From: Hujiaoplasma nucleasis
GTDB taxonomy: Bacteria > Bacillota_I > Bacilli_A > Izemoplasmatales > Hujiaoplasmataceae
Reading direction: 5' to 3'
DNA: 64,000 nt
Assembly (NCBI RefSeq): GCF_013745115.1
Contig: NZ_CP051151.1
Location: 1-64,000, forward strand
Below the pieces are notes generated by a model that ran no database searches, had not been told where the DNA came from, and saw only the letters and a list, made by a program, of their open reading frames with translations. Position numbers and translations under genes: made by a program. Numbering within the stretch: the stretch's first letter is position 1; each line of letters opens with the position of its first letter. This document shows positions 34,628 to 43,227 of this stretch, piece by piece.

Positions 34628-35458
34628 ATGCCTGAATTACCAGAAGTAGAAACTGTAAGGCAACAGCTCAAACCTTTGATTATTGGTAAAAAGATCCAAT
34701 CAGTCATCATTAGATATCCTGGCATTATTCAAATGGATGTATTGTTGTTTGAATCACTTTTAATCCATAAGGTCTTTAACGACATTCGACGTTTGGGGAA
34801 ATATCTTATATTTGATTTTGATAATATTTCATTGGTATCTCATCTCAGAATGGAAGGCAAGTATTACCTGAGAAAATCTTTAAAAGAAATGACCAAACAC
34901 GATCATATTGCATTTAAAATAGGTGAAGACTTATTTTTGACCTACCACGATGTTAGAAAATTTGGTACAATGGAATTGGTTGAAAAAAGCAAGTTGTTTG
35001 AACTGAAATCCTTATCTAAATTAGGTCCTGAAGCCAACGATGAAAAAATTAATTATGATGATATCTATGTTAAAATAAAGGGGTCAGATAGACCTATTAA
35101 GTCTATTTTGCTAGATCAAACAATTATATCAGGCTTAGGGAATATCTACGTTGATGAAACTCTGTTTTTATCATCTATTCATCCAGAGACAAAGGGTTCT
35201 TCTCTTTCCAAAAACCAAGTCAGTAAAATCTTAATTAATGCAAAAAATGTTATTAATCAAGCTATAGAGCTTGGGGGAACGACTATACGTACTTACCATT
35301 CTACATTGGGTATTGATGGAAGATTTCAAAACAAATTAAATGTACATACAAAAAAAGACCAAGCTTGCCCTATTTGTGGTGAATTAATTATAAAAATAAA
35401 AGTAGGAGGGCGTGGGACCTATTTGTGTCCACATTGCCAGAGGAAGGAGACTTCATGA
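34628..35458 (+). CDS. mutM: Formamidopyrimidine-DNA glycosylase
   Basis: 276 aa. Starts MPELPEVETV, where Pro2 is the catalytic nucleophile after Met removal and Glu3 assists. The C-terminal zinc finger CPICGEL...CPHCQRK is intact. Excises 8-oxoguanine and related lesions. ATG follows directly after the polA stop and its TGA overlaps coaE. Confidence 0.97.
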   Translation: MPELPEVETVRQQLKPLIIGKKIQSVIIRYPGIIQMDVLLFESLLIHKVFNDIRRLGKYLIFDFDNISLVSHLRMEGKYYLRKSLKEMTKHDHIAFKIGEDLFLTYHDVRKFGTMELVEKSKLFELKSLSKLGPEANDEKINYDDIYVKIKGSDRPIKSILLDQTIISGLGNIYVDETLFLSSIHPETKGSSLSKNQVSKILINAKNVINQAIELGGTTIRTYHSTLGIDGRFQNKLNVHTKKDQACPICGELIIKIKVGGRGTYLCPHCQRKETS

Positions 35459-36045
35459 AGGTTATAGGTGTTACAGGTGGCGTTGCCTCAGGTAAAACTT
35501 TAATTAGTGATTGGTTTGAAAAAGTTCACATTAAGGTTATCGATGCTGATAAAGTTTATAAAAGATTAACCCATACCAATAAAGAGATGTACCAAGAAAT
35601 TATCGATACATTTGCTTTAACAGAAAAATCTAATCAAGAACTTGATTTTAAATCCTTAGCTAAAATTGTATTTAATGATAAGGAAAAATTAAAAATACTT
35701 AATTCATTAACTCATCCTTATGTTATTAAAGAAATAGAAGCAATGATTGAAACTTATCGTGTAGAAGATTATCCTTTAGTGGTTTTAGATGTTCCGCTCT
35801 TATTTGAAGCTGGAATGGAGAAGTATTGTGATGAAATTATTTGTGTATATGCAGATAGGGAAAGCCAAATTGAACGATTAATGAAAAGGGGCCATCTTGA
35901 TAGAAAGACTGCCATTCAAAGAATAGATTCACAAATGTCTTTAGATGAAAAAAAAGAAAAATCAGATTATGTTATTGATAATTCATGGTCAAGAGACCAT
36001 ACATACCATCAATTTATTCAAATCTTATCAAAATTAAAATCATAG
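35455..36045 (+). CDS. coaE: Dephospho-CoA kinase
   Basis: 196 aa from ATG 35455 (overlapping the mutM TGA); GGAAGGAGA lies just upstream. P-loop GVTGGVASGKT is at residues 5-15, and LDVPLLFEAGM is the family motif. Catalyses the final step of CoA synthesis. Needed for the CoA used by OrtAB. Confidence 0.96.
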   Translation: MKVIGVTGGVASGKTLISDWFEKVHIKVIDADKVYKRLTHTNKEMYQEIIDTFALTEKSNQELDFKSLAKIVFNDKEKLKILNSLTHPYVIKEIEAMIETYRVEDYPLVVLDVPLLFEAGMEKYCDEIICVYADRESQIERLMKRGHLDRKTAIQRIDSQMSLDEKKEKSDYVIDNSWSRDHTYHQFIQILSKLKS

Positions 36046-36055
36046 GAGTAATATC

Positions 36056-37285
36056 TTGGAAAGAATCAAAAGAAATGATGTTTTTGTTGTGTCAGCGGAA
36101 GGTTTATGTTCAATTGTTGATTACCAAGTCTTATCATTGTTGTACCAACCGATTATAGGACAAAGTGCTTTGTCTTTATACTTAACTTTATTAAGCCTTA
36201 TTGACAGACAAAATTTAGTCTCAGAAGAATATTTACATTCAGATTTAGAATCATTATTGAATATGGAAGTCAAACAAATCGAAGAAGAACGTTACAAACT
36301 CGAAGCTATTGGTTTGTTGGTAACGTTTTTTACTTCTGATTCTTTTACCTATGAGATTAAAATGCCCTTATCTGCGAGAAGTTTTGTTAACGATGGGATT
36401 TTAGGTGAATATCTAATTTCTAATATCACTAAAACAAGGTTTAAAAAAATTATAAAAATCTTTAAAGTTAAACAAGCTAACCAAAGACAAAAGTATAATA
36501 TATCTAAAGCTTTTAATGAGGTTTTTCCCAACATTGTTAAAGTCTACAAAGAAGATTATGAAAGTGCGCTTTTATCTGGAAAATCTCAATCTTTTAGAAA
36601 TATGAATGGACATGAAGTTGATTGGCGTTTCTTATCAGATAGCATTTCTGAAGAAATTTTAAATGTTAAAAGCTTAACTGAGGCGGTAAAAAATAAAATT
36701 CATCAATTAGCTTATGTTTATGACTTAAATGAAATAGAATTAAAAGAAGTTATTATCAAATCACTAGATGATAACCATCAATTAAGTATTGAAAATCTTG
36801 CTAGAAATGCTAGAAATTTCTTTGATAAAAGACAAGGTGAACTTAATGAAAATAAAGACAATCATCAGGGGATTTATCAAGATAAAAGTTTAGAAAAGCC
36901 TGAGAGTTTAGAAGATTATTTTGAATCTATTTCGCCAAAGACATTATTGGCTGAATTGAATGATGGTGTTGTTTTGACATCAGATTTAAAAATAGCTGAA
37001 AGATTAATGGATGAAGTGGGTTTAAACACTGGTGTAATCAATGTTTTATTAGCTTATGTATATAAACAAAAAGACAATAAATTACCTGGATATGCTTATT
37101 TTCAAAAAGTAGGACTAAGCTGGAAACGAAATAAGATTAATTCTGTAAAGACTGCCTTACAATACATTAAGCATATAGACTCAATGAAAAATAAAAAATC
37201 TAGCGGATACTATAAGCCTGAAAAAACAGATGTAAATATAGAATGGTTGGATGAGTACTTGAATCCAGAAGGGAATGAATCATGA
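36056..37285 (+). CDS. dnaB: Replication initiation/membrane attachment protein DnaB (Bacillus type)
   Basis: 409 aa of the Firmicute DnaB/DnaD family, not the E. coli helicase. N-terminal winged-helix region (YQVLSLLYQPIIGQSALSLYLTLL) and C-terminal DnaB_2/DnaD-like domain (about 300-400, with LMDEVGLNTGVINVLLAYVYKQKDNKLPGYAY) are visible. It helps DnaI load the replicative helicase at the origin and restart sites. Start is TTG 36056 with AGGAG 7 nt upstream; no ATG or GTG fits. Overlaps dnaI by 4 bp. Confidence 0.9.
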   Translation: MERIKRNDVFVVSAEGLCSIVDYQVLSLLYQPIIGQSALSLYLTLLSLIDRQNLVSEEYLHSDLESLLNMEVKQIEEERYKLEAIGLLVTFFTSDSFTYEIKMPLSARSFVNDGILGEYLISNITKTRFKKIIKIFKVKQANQRQKYNISKAFNEVFPNIVKVYKEDYESALLSGKSQSFRNMNGHEVDWRFLSDSISEEILNVKSLTEAVKNKIHQLAYVYDLNEIELKEVIIKSLDDNHQLSIENLARNARNFFDKRQGELNENKDNHQGIYQDKSLEKPESLEDYFESISPKTLLAELNDGVVLTSDLKIAERLMDEVGLNTGVINVLLAYVYKQKDNKLPGYAYFQKVGLSWKRNKINSVKTALQYIKHIDSMKNKKSSGYYKPEKTDVNIEWLDEYLNPEGNES

Positions 37286-38178
37286 AAAAAGTCGATGAAT
37301 TACTAAATAACTTTAATGCTAAGATAGATTATGATGGCTTAATAGATCGTTTTATGAATGAGCCTACAACAAAAAAATTTATACTTGACCATGATTTAAC
37401 GAGAGATCAAATTATTAAATCAGCTCATATCTTCCTAACTTATATAGAAGAGTACAAAACATGTAATGATTGTCATAGCCTTGAAGATTGCAAACTACAA
37501 ACAAAGGGATTTACGCCACATTTAACTTACCACAATAACCGAATTCAAATAGAATATGAAAATTGCCGATACAATCAAAATCGGTCTGCTAATAATATTT
37601 CAGCCATGTATATACCAAAAAGAATATTTGAAGCTTCATTAGAGGACATGGATTTAATAGGGGAAAGCAGAAAATTAATCCACGCATACATGCATAAATT
37701 TTTAAAAAATGATTTGAAAGAAAATTTTATGAAAGGTATGTATATTTCTGGAAAATATGGATCTGGTAAAACATATGTATTGGCTGCTTTAGCCAATGAA
37801 TTGGCTAAACAAGGTAAAAAAATTATTTTTGCTTATTATCCAGATTTAGTAAGGGAATTGAAATCTTCTATTGGCAACGGTGATTTAGAAGAAAAAATCC
37901 GTCAATTAAAGGTTATTGAAATATTGTTTTTAGATGATATAGGTGGAGAATACTTTTCAAAATTTATAAGAGATGAAGTCTTGGGTTCAATTTTACAACA
38001 TCGATTACTTGATAATAAACCAACATTCTTTTCATCTAATTTTCCGATTCAAGAGTTGGTTAATGTTATAAAAGAAAGTAATACCCAGCAAGAAACTGTA
38101 TCTGCATTCAGAATTATTCAAAGAATCAAAAGAATGACTGAAGAATTTATTTTGAAAGATATGCCACGAATTTCTTGA
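37282..38178 (+). CDS. dnaI: Helicase loader DnaI
   Basis: 298 aa. N-terminal domain with C-x-x-C...C...C cluster (CNDCHSLEDC, ENCRYNQ), the zinc-binding helicase-interaction module; C-terminal AAA+ ATPase with Walker A GKYGSGKT and Walker B LFLDDIGGE. Loads the replicative helicase DnaC. Its TGA stop is part of the thrS promoter -35 box (TTGACA, 38175-38180). Confidence 0.94.
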   Translation: MKKVDELLNNFNAKIDYDGLIDRFMNEPTTKKFILDHDLTRDQIIKSAHIFLTYIEEYKTCNDCHSLEDCKLQTKGFTPHLTYHNNRIQIEYENCRYNQNRSANNISAMYIPKRIFEASLEDMDLIGESRKLIHAYMHKFLKNDLKENFMKGMYISGKYGSGKTYVLAALANELAKQGKKIIFAYYPDLVRELKSSIGNGDLEEKIRQLKVIEILFLDDIGGEYFSKFIRDEVLGSILQHRLLDNKPTFFSSNFPIQELVNVIKESNTQQETVSAFRIIQRIKRMTEEFILKDMPRIS

Positions 38179-38202
38179 CAATTTCATAAACAATCGTATA
38201 AT
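38175..38202 (+). promoter_or_regulatory. thrS promoter
   Basis: TTGACA (38175-38180), 16-bp spacer, TATAAT (38197-38202). The -35 overlaps the dnaI stop codon. Confidence 0.8.
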
Positions 38203-38208
38203 ATAATT

Positions 38209-38404
38209 AACAACGATGAAGAGGACAAGATCATTAAAAATAACATTATAGCGACTTTGGGAGGGTGTGAGCCAAAGATGGATATTAATGATTACTACCT
38301 TGGAGTTTGCTTTAATAAAGCACGTACCAGGCGTTAACGGTTTAAGCTATAAATTAAGGTGGTACCGCGATTAGTCGCCCTTTGAATAAGGGTGGCTTTT
38401 TTTA
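38209..38404 (+). ncRNA. T-box leader of thrS (tRNA-Thr sensing)
   Basis: The invariant T-box AAGGTGGTACCGCG is at 38356-38369, followed by a 9-bp terminator stem with GU pairs (38374-38382, 38388-38396) and T run. Stem I precedes it; the specifier is probably ACC at 38297-38299 (ACT at 38294 is next to it), both threonine codons. Uncharged tRNA-Thr should bind specifier and T-box and disrupt the terminator. Confidence 0.92.
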
Positions 38405-38419
38405 TTAGGAGGAAATAAT

Positions 38420-40324
38420 ATGAAAATCAAATTACCAAATGGTTCAGAATTAAATTATAATGAACCTAAAGTTTTATCAGAAATCGCTGATGATATATCA
38501 ATATCATTAAGAAAAAAATCATTAGTTGCTAAAGTCAATGGTAAACTTATGGATATGGATAGAACAATATCTGAAGATGCTGAAGTTGCTTTTATAACAG
38601 AAGAAGATTCTGAAGCTTTAGATGTTTTGAGACATTCTGCAGCACATTTATTGGCAGAAGCAGTAAAAAAACTATATCCACAAGCTAAATTTGGAGTTGG
38701 GCCAGTTATAGAAGATGGTTTCTTCTACGATATCGACTTAGGAGATACTGTTTTAACTGAAGCTGATTTATCAGTGATCGAAAAAGAAATGAAAAAAATA
38801 GCTTCACAAAATTCACAGATAAAAAGATCGGTTTTATCTTATGAGGAAGCTTTAGAAAAATTTAAAGATGATGAATATAAAATTGAGTTGATTACTGAGT
38901 TGCCAAAAGACGAAGAAATCAGCATTTATGAACAAGCACATTTTACTGATTTATGTCGTGGACCTCATTTACCTGGTACTAAATGGCTGAAAAATGTTAA
39001 ACTCTTAAGTTTGGCAGGTGCTTACTGGCGTGGTAACAGCGATAATATTCAATTAACCAGGGTTTACGGTACTGCTTTCTTTACTAAAGAGGATTTAGAT
39101 GAACATCTTCATATGTTGGAAGAAAGAAAGAAAAGAGATCATCGTAAATTAGGTAAAGAACTTGATTTATTTATGTTAAGTGAGTTTGGTCCTGGTTTTC
39201 CTTTCTGGTTACCAAATGGAATGATATTAAGAAGAGAATTAGAAAACTTCTGGTATGAAGAACATCAAAAAGCAGGATATAAGCTTATCCAAACACCTAT
39301 TATGTTAAATAAGGAACTGTGGGAAATATCAGGACATTGGAAAAACTATCATGACAATATGTATACTTCAGAAATTGATGATAAAGAGTATGCTGTAAAA
39401 CCAATGAACTGTCCTGGTGGAATCTTAGTATATAAAAGAGACTTACATTCTTATAAAGACTTTCCTTTAAAATTAGGTGAATTAGGTTTAGTTCATCGAC
39501 ATGAAGCAAGTGGAGCTTTAAATGGTTTGTTTAGGGTAAGAAACTTTACTCAAGATGATGCTCATATTTATATGACTGAAGAGATGATCAAAGATGAAAT
39601 TGTAGAGTTAGTTAAGTTATATGACTACATGTATAAAGTCTTTGATTTAGATTATCATATTGAATTAAGTACAAGACCAGAAGATAAGTATATTGGTGAT
39701 ATTGAAACCTGGAATCGTTCTGAAAAAGCTTTGGCTGATGCATTAGACGCCATGGGCATTGAATATATCATTAATGAAGGCGATGGAGCTTTTTATGGTC
39801 CCAAACTTGACTTTAAACTAAGAGACTCAATGAAAAGAATATGGCAATGCGGTACAATTCAATTAGATATGAATTTGCCTGAAAGATTTGAACTAACTTA
39901 TATCAACGATCAAGGAGAGAAAAAAAGACCTGTTATGTTACACAGGGCCTTATATGGCTCAATTGAACGTTTTATAGGAATTTTAATTGAACATTATGCC
40001 GGAGCTTTCCCGACATGGTTAGCCCCAGTTCAGGTTGAGGTCATTCCTGTAAATAATGACTATCATTTAGATTTTTCTAAGCAATTATTGAGTGCTTTAG
40101 AAAAGGAAAAAATAAGAGTGCATTTAGATGATAGGGATGAGAAGTTAGGTTATAAAATTAGAGAGGCACAAACAAAAAAAATCCCTTACCAAATTGTGGT
40201 AGGAGATAATGAACTTGAAGCTAATGAAGTCACTTATAGACGTTACGGCGAGAAAAAGCAAGTGAGTGTTAAGTTAGATGAATTTATTGAATTAATAAGA
40301 AAAGAAATTGCAGACAAAAAATAA
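38420..40324 (+). CDS. thrS: Threonyl-tRNA synthetase
   Basis: 634 aa, full-length class II synthetase. N-terminal TGS domain (1-60), editing domain (HSAAHLLAEAV, HFTDLCRGPH zinc/editing motifs), catalytic core (MNCPGG, YGPKLDFKLRD, LHRALYGSIERF) and C-terminal anticodon domain. SD AGGAGG precedes ATG. Expressed through the T-box leader; monocistronic with a strong terminator. Confidence 0.98.
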   Translation: MKIKLPNGSELNYNEPKVLSEIADDISISLRKKSLVAKVNGKLMDMDRTISEDAEVAFITEEDSEALDVLRHSAAHLLAEAVKKLYPQAKFGVGPVIEDGFFYDIDLGDTVLTEADLSVIEKEMKKIASQNSQIKRSVLSYEEALEKFKDDEYKIELITELPKDEEISIYEQAHFTDLCRGPHLPGTKWLKNVKLLSLAGAYWRGNSDNIQLTRVYGTAFFTKEDLDEHLHMLEERKKRDHRKLGKELDLFMLSEFGPGFPFWLPNGMILRRELENFWYEEHQKAGYKLIQTPIMLNKELWEISGHWKNYHDNMYTSEIDDKEYAVKPMNCPGGILVYKRDLHSYKDFPLKLGELGLVHRHEASGALNGLFRVRNFTQDDAHIYMTEEMIKDEIVELVKLYDYMYKVFDLDYHIELSTRPEDKYIGDIETWNRSEKALADALDAMGIEYIINEGDGAFYGPKLDFKLRDSMKRIWQCGTIQLDMNLPERFELTYINDQGEKKRPVMLHRALYGSIERFIGILIEHYAGAFPTWLAPVQVEVIPVNNDYHLDFSKQLLSALEKEKIRVHLDDRDEKLGYKIREAQTKKIPYQIVVGDNELEANEVTYRRYGEKKQVSVKLDEFIELIRKEIADKK

Positions 40325-40326
40325 GT

Positions 40327-40358
40327 AATAAGCCCCTGATTAGGGGCTTATTTTATTT
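40327..40358. terminator. Bidirectional terminator thrS / rqcH
   Basis: 11-bp stem AATAAGCCCCT/AGGGGCTTATT (40327-40337, 40342-40352), GATT loop, T-rich on the plus side. Confidence 0.9.
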
Positions 40359-42015
40359 TTTTTAATTCGCTAATTTTTGTTTCATCTGGATCTATATAAA
40401 TAGTTTTTTGATTTGAATATGATACATAGGAGCCTAGTTCACCAGGAATTTTTTTGATGTTTTTTACAAGGGTATAATCAACCGCAACTGATCCAGACAT
40501 TTTACTCTTAGAAAAATATGCAGCTAGATTCGCTGCGTGTCTAATAGTTTCCTCTGTTAGTGAGTCTCCATGAACAATCACGTGTGAACCACTCTGGTTT
40601 TGAACATGAAACCACATATCATTTTTATGAGCTAATTTGTGAGTTAAATAATTGTTTTGTAAATTATTTTTTCCTACATATATTTTTGTTTGTTCATTAA
40701 AAATGTATGTATCATAATTTAATTTAGCAGCTTTATTAGTTTTCTTTGATTTTTTTTGAGCTAGGTATTTTAGGGTAATTAATTCTTCTTTAATTTCATC
40801 TAAATCTTGATAATTATAATTATTGTTAATTTGATCCTTTAGATTTATAAAATAATTAAGTTCATGTTTTGTTAGAATGATTTGTTTATTTAAATGTTCT
40901 ATAGCAGATTTGAGTTTCTTGTATTTTTTATAATATTGATTAGCATTTTCAATAACAGATTTTTTTCGATCAAGTTCAACACTTAGTTCTTGATTTAATT
41001 CATAAGAGAAGCCAATATATTCATAATCCGTGGCTTGGATCTTGTGTTGGTCTTGGATAAGCAAGTCTGCTTTCATTCGATATATATCATTTTGCTTAGC
41101 TTTTTTTAGATCTTTGGATAGATTTTCTAGTTTATTCTTATATTTATTGACTTGATTTTTCGAGAATTGACTTAAGTATTTATGGATTTGTTTTACTTTT
41201 TCTTTGTCTGTTTGCTCATAATAATAGAATTCTAATAAAGCAGATATACTTTTAAAATGCCTTTTAGGATTTTGAAAAATATCTAGATAATAAAAATGAG
41301 ATCTATCCTTTAACTCTAGAGTAGGATTGATGGGTTGATTTAGAATTTCTTTATAGACTAGATACATTTCAGATGATTTATGATGGGCTTCTTTAATAAT
41401 ATGTTGAGCCAATAAGGGTGAAATACCTCTTAATGCGTTGATAATATCTCTATAATTTAGATTATCTTGACTAAAGAATTTTTCTATTGAAACTAAGTCT
41501 TCGGGGTCTATTTTATTATCATTTGGTAATAAATAATGAGCACCATTGACGATAGTTCGATCGATGTCTTCAAAGGGATGAATGTGCTTATAAGCATTTA
41601 ATATTTGCTTATTATTGTCAGTAATAATCAAGTTTGCATATCGCCCAAAAAGTTCAATGAAAAGATAATAATTGGTTTGGTCACCTAAATCATTAACATT
41701 CAAAGTTTTAATTTCAATAATTCGATCATTGTTTAAGGAATTGATGGATTGAATGGTTCCACCTTCTATATGTTTTCTTAAAAACATACAGAAACCTCCA
41801 GGTTGGTCAAATTGATTAAGGTTTTTATCAATGAGATGGATTCTGGAATTGGCAGTTGAAAGTGATAGATATAGATTTTTGTTTTCAGCTTGAACTCTTA
41901 CGATGAATAAAAAATCAGAATGTGATATCTGAGAAATTTTCTGTATTCTACCTGAAATTAGTTCTTGATTAAGTTCTTTGCTTAAGTATTTTATAAATCT
42001 TCCATCAATACTCAT
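40348..42015 (-). CDS. rqcH: Ribosome quality control protein RqcH (Rqc2/NEMF homologue)
   Basis: 555 aa from ATG 42015 (GGTGA upstream; the longer frame to 42030 overlaps the SD). N-terminal NFACT-N domain with the Asp-Arg pair D97-R98 in NNDRII, exactly the numbers reported as required in Bacillus RqcH; central HhH and coiled coil rich in Lys and Asn (about 290-420); C-terminal NFACT-R domain (KIYVGKNNLQNNYL, DMWFHVQ, GSHVIVHG). It binds split 50S with stalled peptidyl-tRNA and adds C-terminal alanine tails. Often misnamed fibronectin-binding protein. Confidence 0.95.
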   Translation of the reverse strand: MSIDGRFIKYLSKELNQELISGRIQKISQISHSDFLFIVRVQAENKNLYLSLSTANSRIHLIDKNLNQFDQPGGFCMFLRKHIEGGTIQSINSLNNDRIIEIKTLNVNDLGDQTNYYLFIELFGRYANLIITDNNKQILNAYKHIHPFEDIDRTIVNGAHYLLPNDNKIDPEDLVSIEKFFSQDNLNYRDIINALRGISPLLAQHIIKEAHHKSSEMYLVYKEILNQPINPTLELKDRSHFYYLDIFQNPKRHFKSISALLEFYYYEQTDKEKVKQIHKYLSQFSKNQVNKYKNKLENLSKDLKKAKQNDIYRMKADLLIQDQHKIQATDYEYIGFSYELNQELSVELDRKKSVIENANQYYKKYKKLKSAIEHLNKQIILTKHELNYFINLKDQINNNYNYQDLDEIKEELITLKYLAQKKSKKTNKAAKLNYDTYIFNEQTKIYVGKNNLQNNYLTHKLAHKNDMWFHVQNQSGSHVIVHGDSLTEETIRHAANLAAYFSKSKMSGSVAVDYTLVKNIKKIPGELGSYVSYSNQKTIYIDPDETKISELKKIK

Positions 42016-42097
42016 ATATTCACCATCCATTAATATGACTAAAACATATTATAACATATATAATTGACTTTATTTAGTCATTCTTAATGAAAAATAT

Positions 42098-42126
42098 TTT
42101 ACTATTTTCAAAAGATGTGGTAAGAT
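42098..42126 (+). promoter_or_regulatory. Probable gmk promoter
   Basis: TTTACT (42098-42103), 17-bp spacer, TAAGAT (42121-42126). Modest matches; about 30 nt before the gmk SD. Confidence 0.45.
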
Positions 42127-42163
42127 ATGTGGTAACAAAAAAGTATTTAATGGAGGGATTAAT

Positions 42164-42790
42164 CTGAAGTTAAATGAAAGAGGACTCTTGGTGGTTATAA
42201 GTGGACCATCAGGCGTTGGAAAAGGTACCATTCGAAAAGCACTTTTTAAAATTCCAGATAATAACTTTTGTTACTCAGTGTCAATGACCACAAGAAAACC
42301 TCGCCAAGGGGAAGTAGATGGTGTTGATTATTTTTTTGTCAGCCGTGAAGAATTTGAAGAACGTATCAAAAATAATGGTTTTCTTGAGTACGCAGAGTTC
42401 GTAGGCGAATACTACGGGACGCCCATGGATTATATTGAAAAACAAATGGATAAGGGCAAAGAAGTTATCATTGAAATTGAAGTTCAAGGTGCTTTACAAG
42501 TTAGAGAAAGACTTCCTGAAGCCGTATTTATATTTATCGTTCCACCTTCAAAAAAATCTTTGTTGGATCGTTTAAAAATTAGGGGTACAGAGGAAGCATC
42601 TAAAATTCAAGAACGTATAAATAAGGCTGAAAGAGAATTTGGATTAGCTTATAAATATGATTATATTGTTGTGAATGATCAAGTAGAAAATGCTGCAGAT
42701 AGAATCTATGCTATTATTAGAGCGGAACATGCTAAAACAGAACGATCAATTCATAAGTACTATAAACTTTTGGAGGAAGAAAATGATTAA
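42164..42790 (+). CDS. gmk: Guanylate kinase, apparent CTG start
   Basis: 208 aa if started at CTG 42164: (M)KLNERGLLVVISGPSGVGKG, matching the Bacillus Gmk opening MKERGLLIVLSGPSG. P-loop GPSGVGKG is at residues 14-21; SMTTRKPRQGEVDGVDYFF and GMP-binding YAEFVGEYYGT follow. GGAGG (42152-42156) is 7 nt before CTG. The only in-frame standard start is TTG 42188, which lacks an SD at useful distance and trims the first strand. The in-between ATG at 42174 is out of frame. Phosphorylates GMP to GDP. Overlaps rpoZ. Confidence 0.92.
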   Translation: MKLNERGLLVVISGPSGVGKGTIRKALFKIPDNNFCYSVSMTTRKPRQGEVDGVDYFFVSREEFEERIKNNGFLEYAEFVGEYYGTPMDYIEKQMDKGKEVIIEIEVQGALQVRERLPEAVFIFIVPPSKKSLLDRLKIRGTEEASKIQERINKAEREFGLAYKYDYIVVNDQVENAADRIYAIIRAEHAKTERSIHKYYKLLEEEND

Positions 42791-43124
42791 AGATTCAGAT
42801 ATTGAAAAATTAAAAGAAATGAAAGAAGAGCTTAAGTATATCCCAACTCAAGGTAATCGTTTTGGTGACTATAGTTTTGGTGGCTTCTTAGATGAAGAAG
42901 AAGAACCAGAAAAACTAGAAAATAAAGATGGGCTAAGATACCCGTCAATTGATGAGTTGCTTCTAGTTGTGGATTCAAAATATAAGTTAGCTTATACTTC
43001 TGCAAAACGTGCCAAAATCATTAAGAAAACAAATCATTCTTCAGTAGATAACAGGTGTGTAAAACCTGTTGGTAAAGCTTTAGAAGAAATACTTGCTGGA
43101 AAAGTAACAGCCAAATTTGAATAA
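42783..43124 (+). CDS. rpoZ: RNA polymerase omega subunit with N-terminal extension
   Basis: 113 aa from ATG 42783 with GGAGG at the end of gmk. The omega core starts near R52 (YPSIDELLLVVDSKYKLAYTSAKRAKIIKK) and ends KPVGKALEEILAGKV, as in Firmicute omega (about 67 aa). The first 50 residues, ending in an acidic stretch DEEEEPEKLENKD, have no counterpart in Bacillus omega that I recognise. No in-frame start with an SD exists at the core, so the extension is probably translated. Omega supports RNAP assembly and stability. Confidence 0.87.
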   Translation: MIKDSDIEKLKEMKEELKYIPTQGNRFGDYSFGGFLDEEEEPEKLENKDGLRYPSIDELLLVVDSKYKLAYTSAKRAKIIKKTNHSSVDNRCVKPVGKALEEILAGKVTAKFE

Positions 43125-43140
43125 TTTGGTTGTTTTTTTT
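43106..43140 (+). terminator. rpoZ terminator
   Basis: 11-bp stem AACAGCCAAAT/ATTTGGTTGTT (43106-43116, 43124-43134), one GU pair, 7-nt loop containing most of the rpoZ stop, then T run. Confidence 0.85.
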
Positions 43141-43227
43141 AGCTTAATTTTAATCAGTAATTTTATTTATTTATAAAAAAATCCAAGCTTTTATATGGTA
43201 TAATATTAAGGTATTGGAGATGATATT

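Noticed and set aside
38209-38404. Degenerate tRNA gene
   Set aside because: The folded region before thrS contains the invariant T-box and a terminator; it is a T-box leader.
40348-42015. Fibronectin-binding adhesin
   Set aside because: This is the old label of the family; domain order and D97-R98 identify RqcH.
42188-42790. Guanylate kinase starting at TTG 42188
   Set aside because: It has no well-placed Shine-Dalgarno and drops conserved residues; CTG 42164 has an ideal SD and family-like N-terminus.
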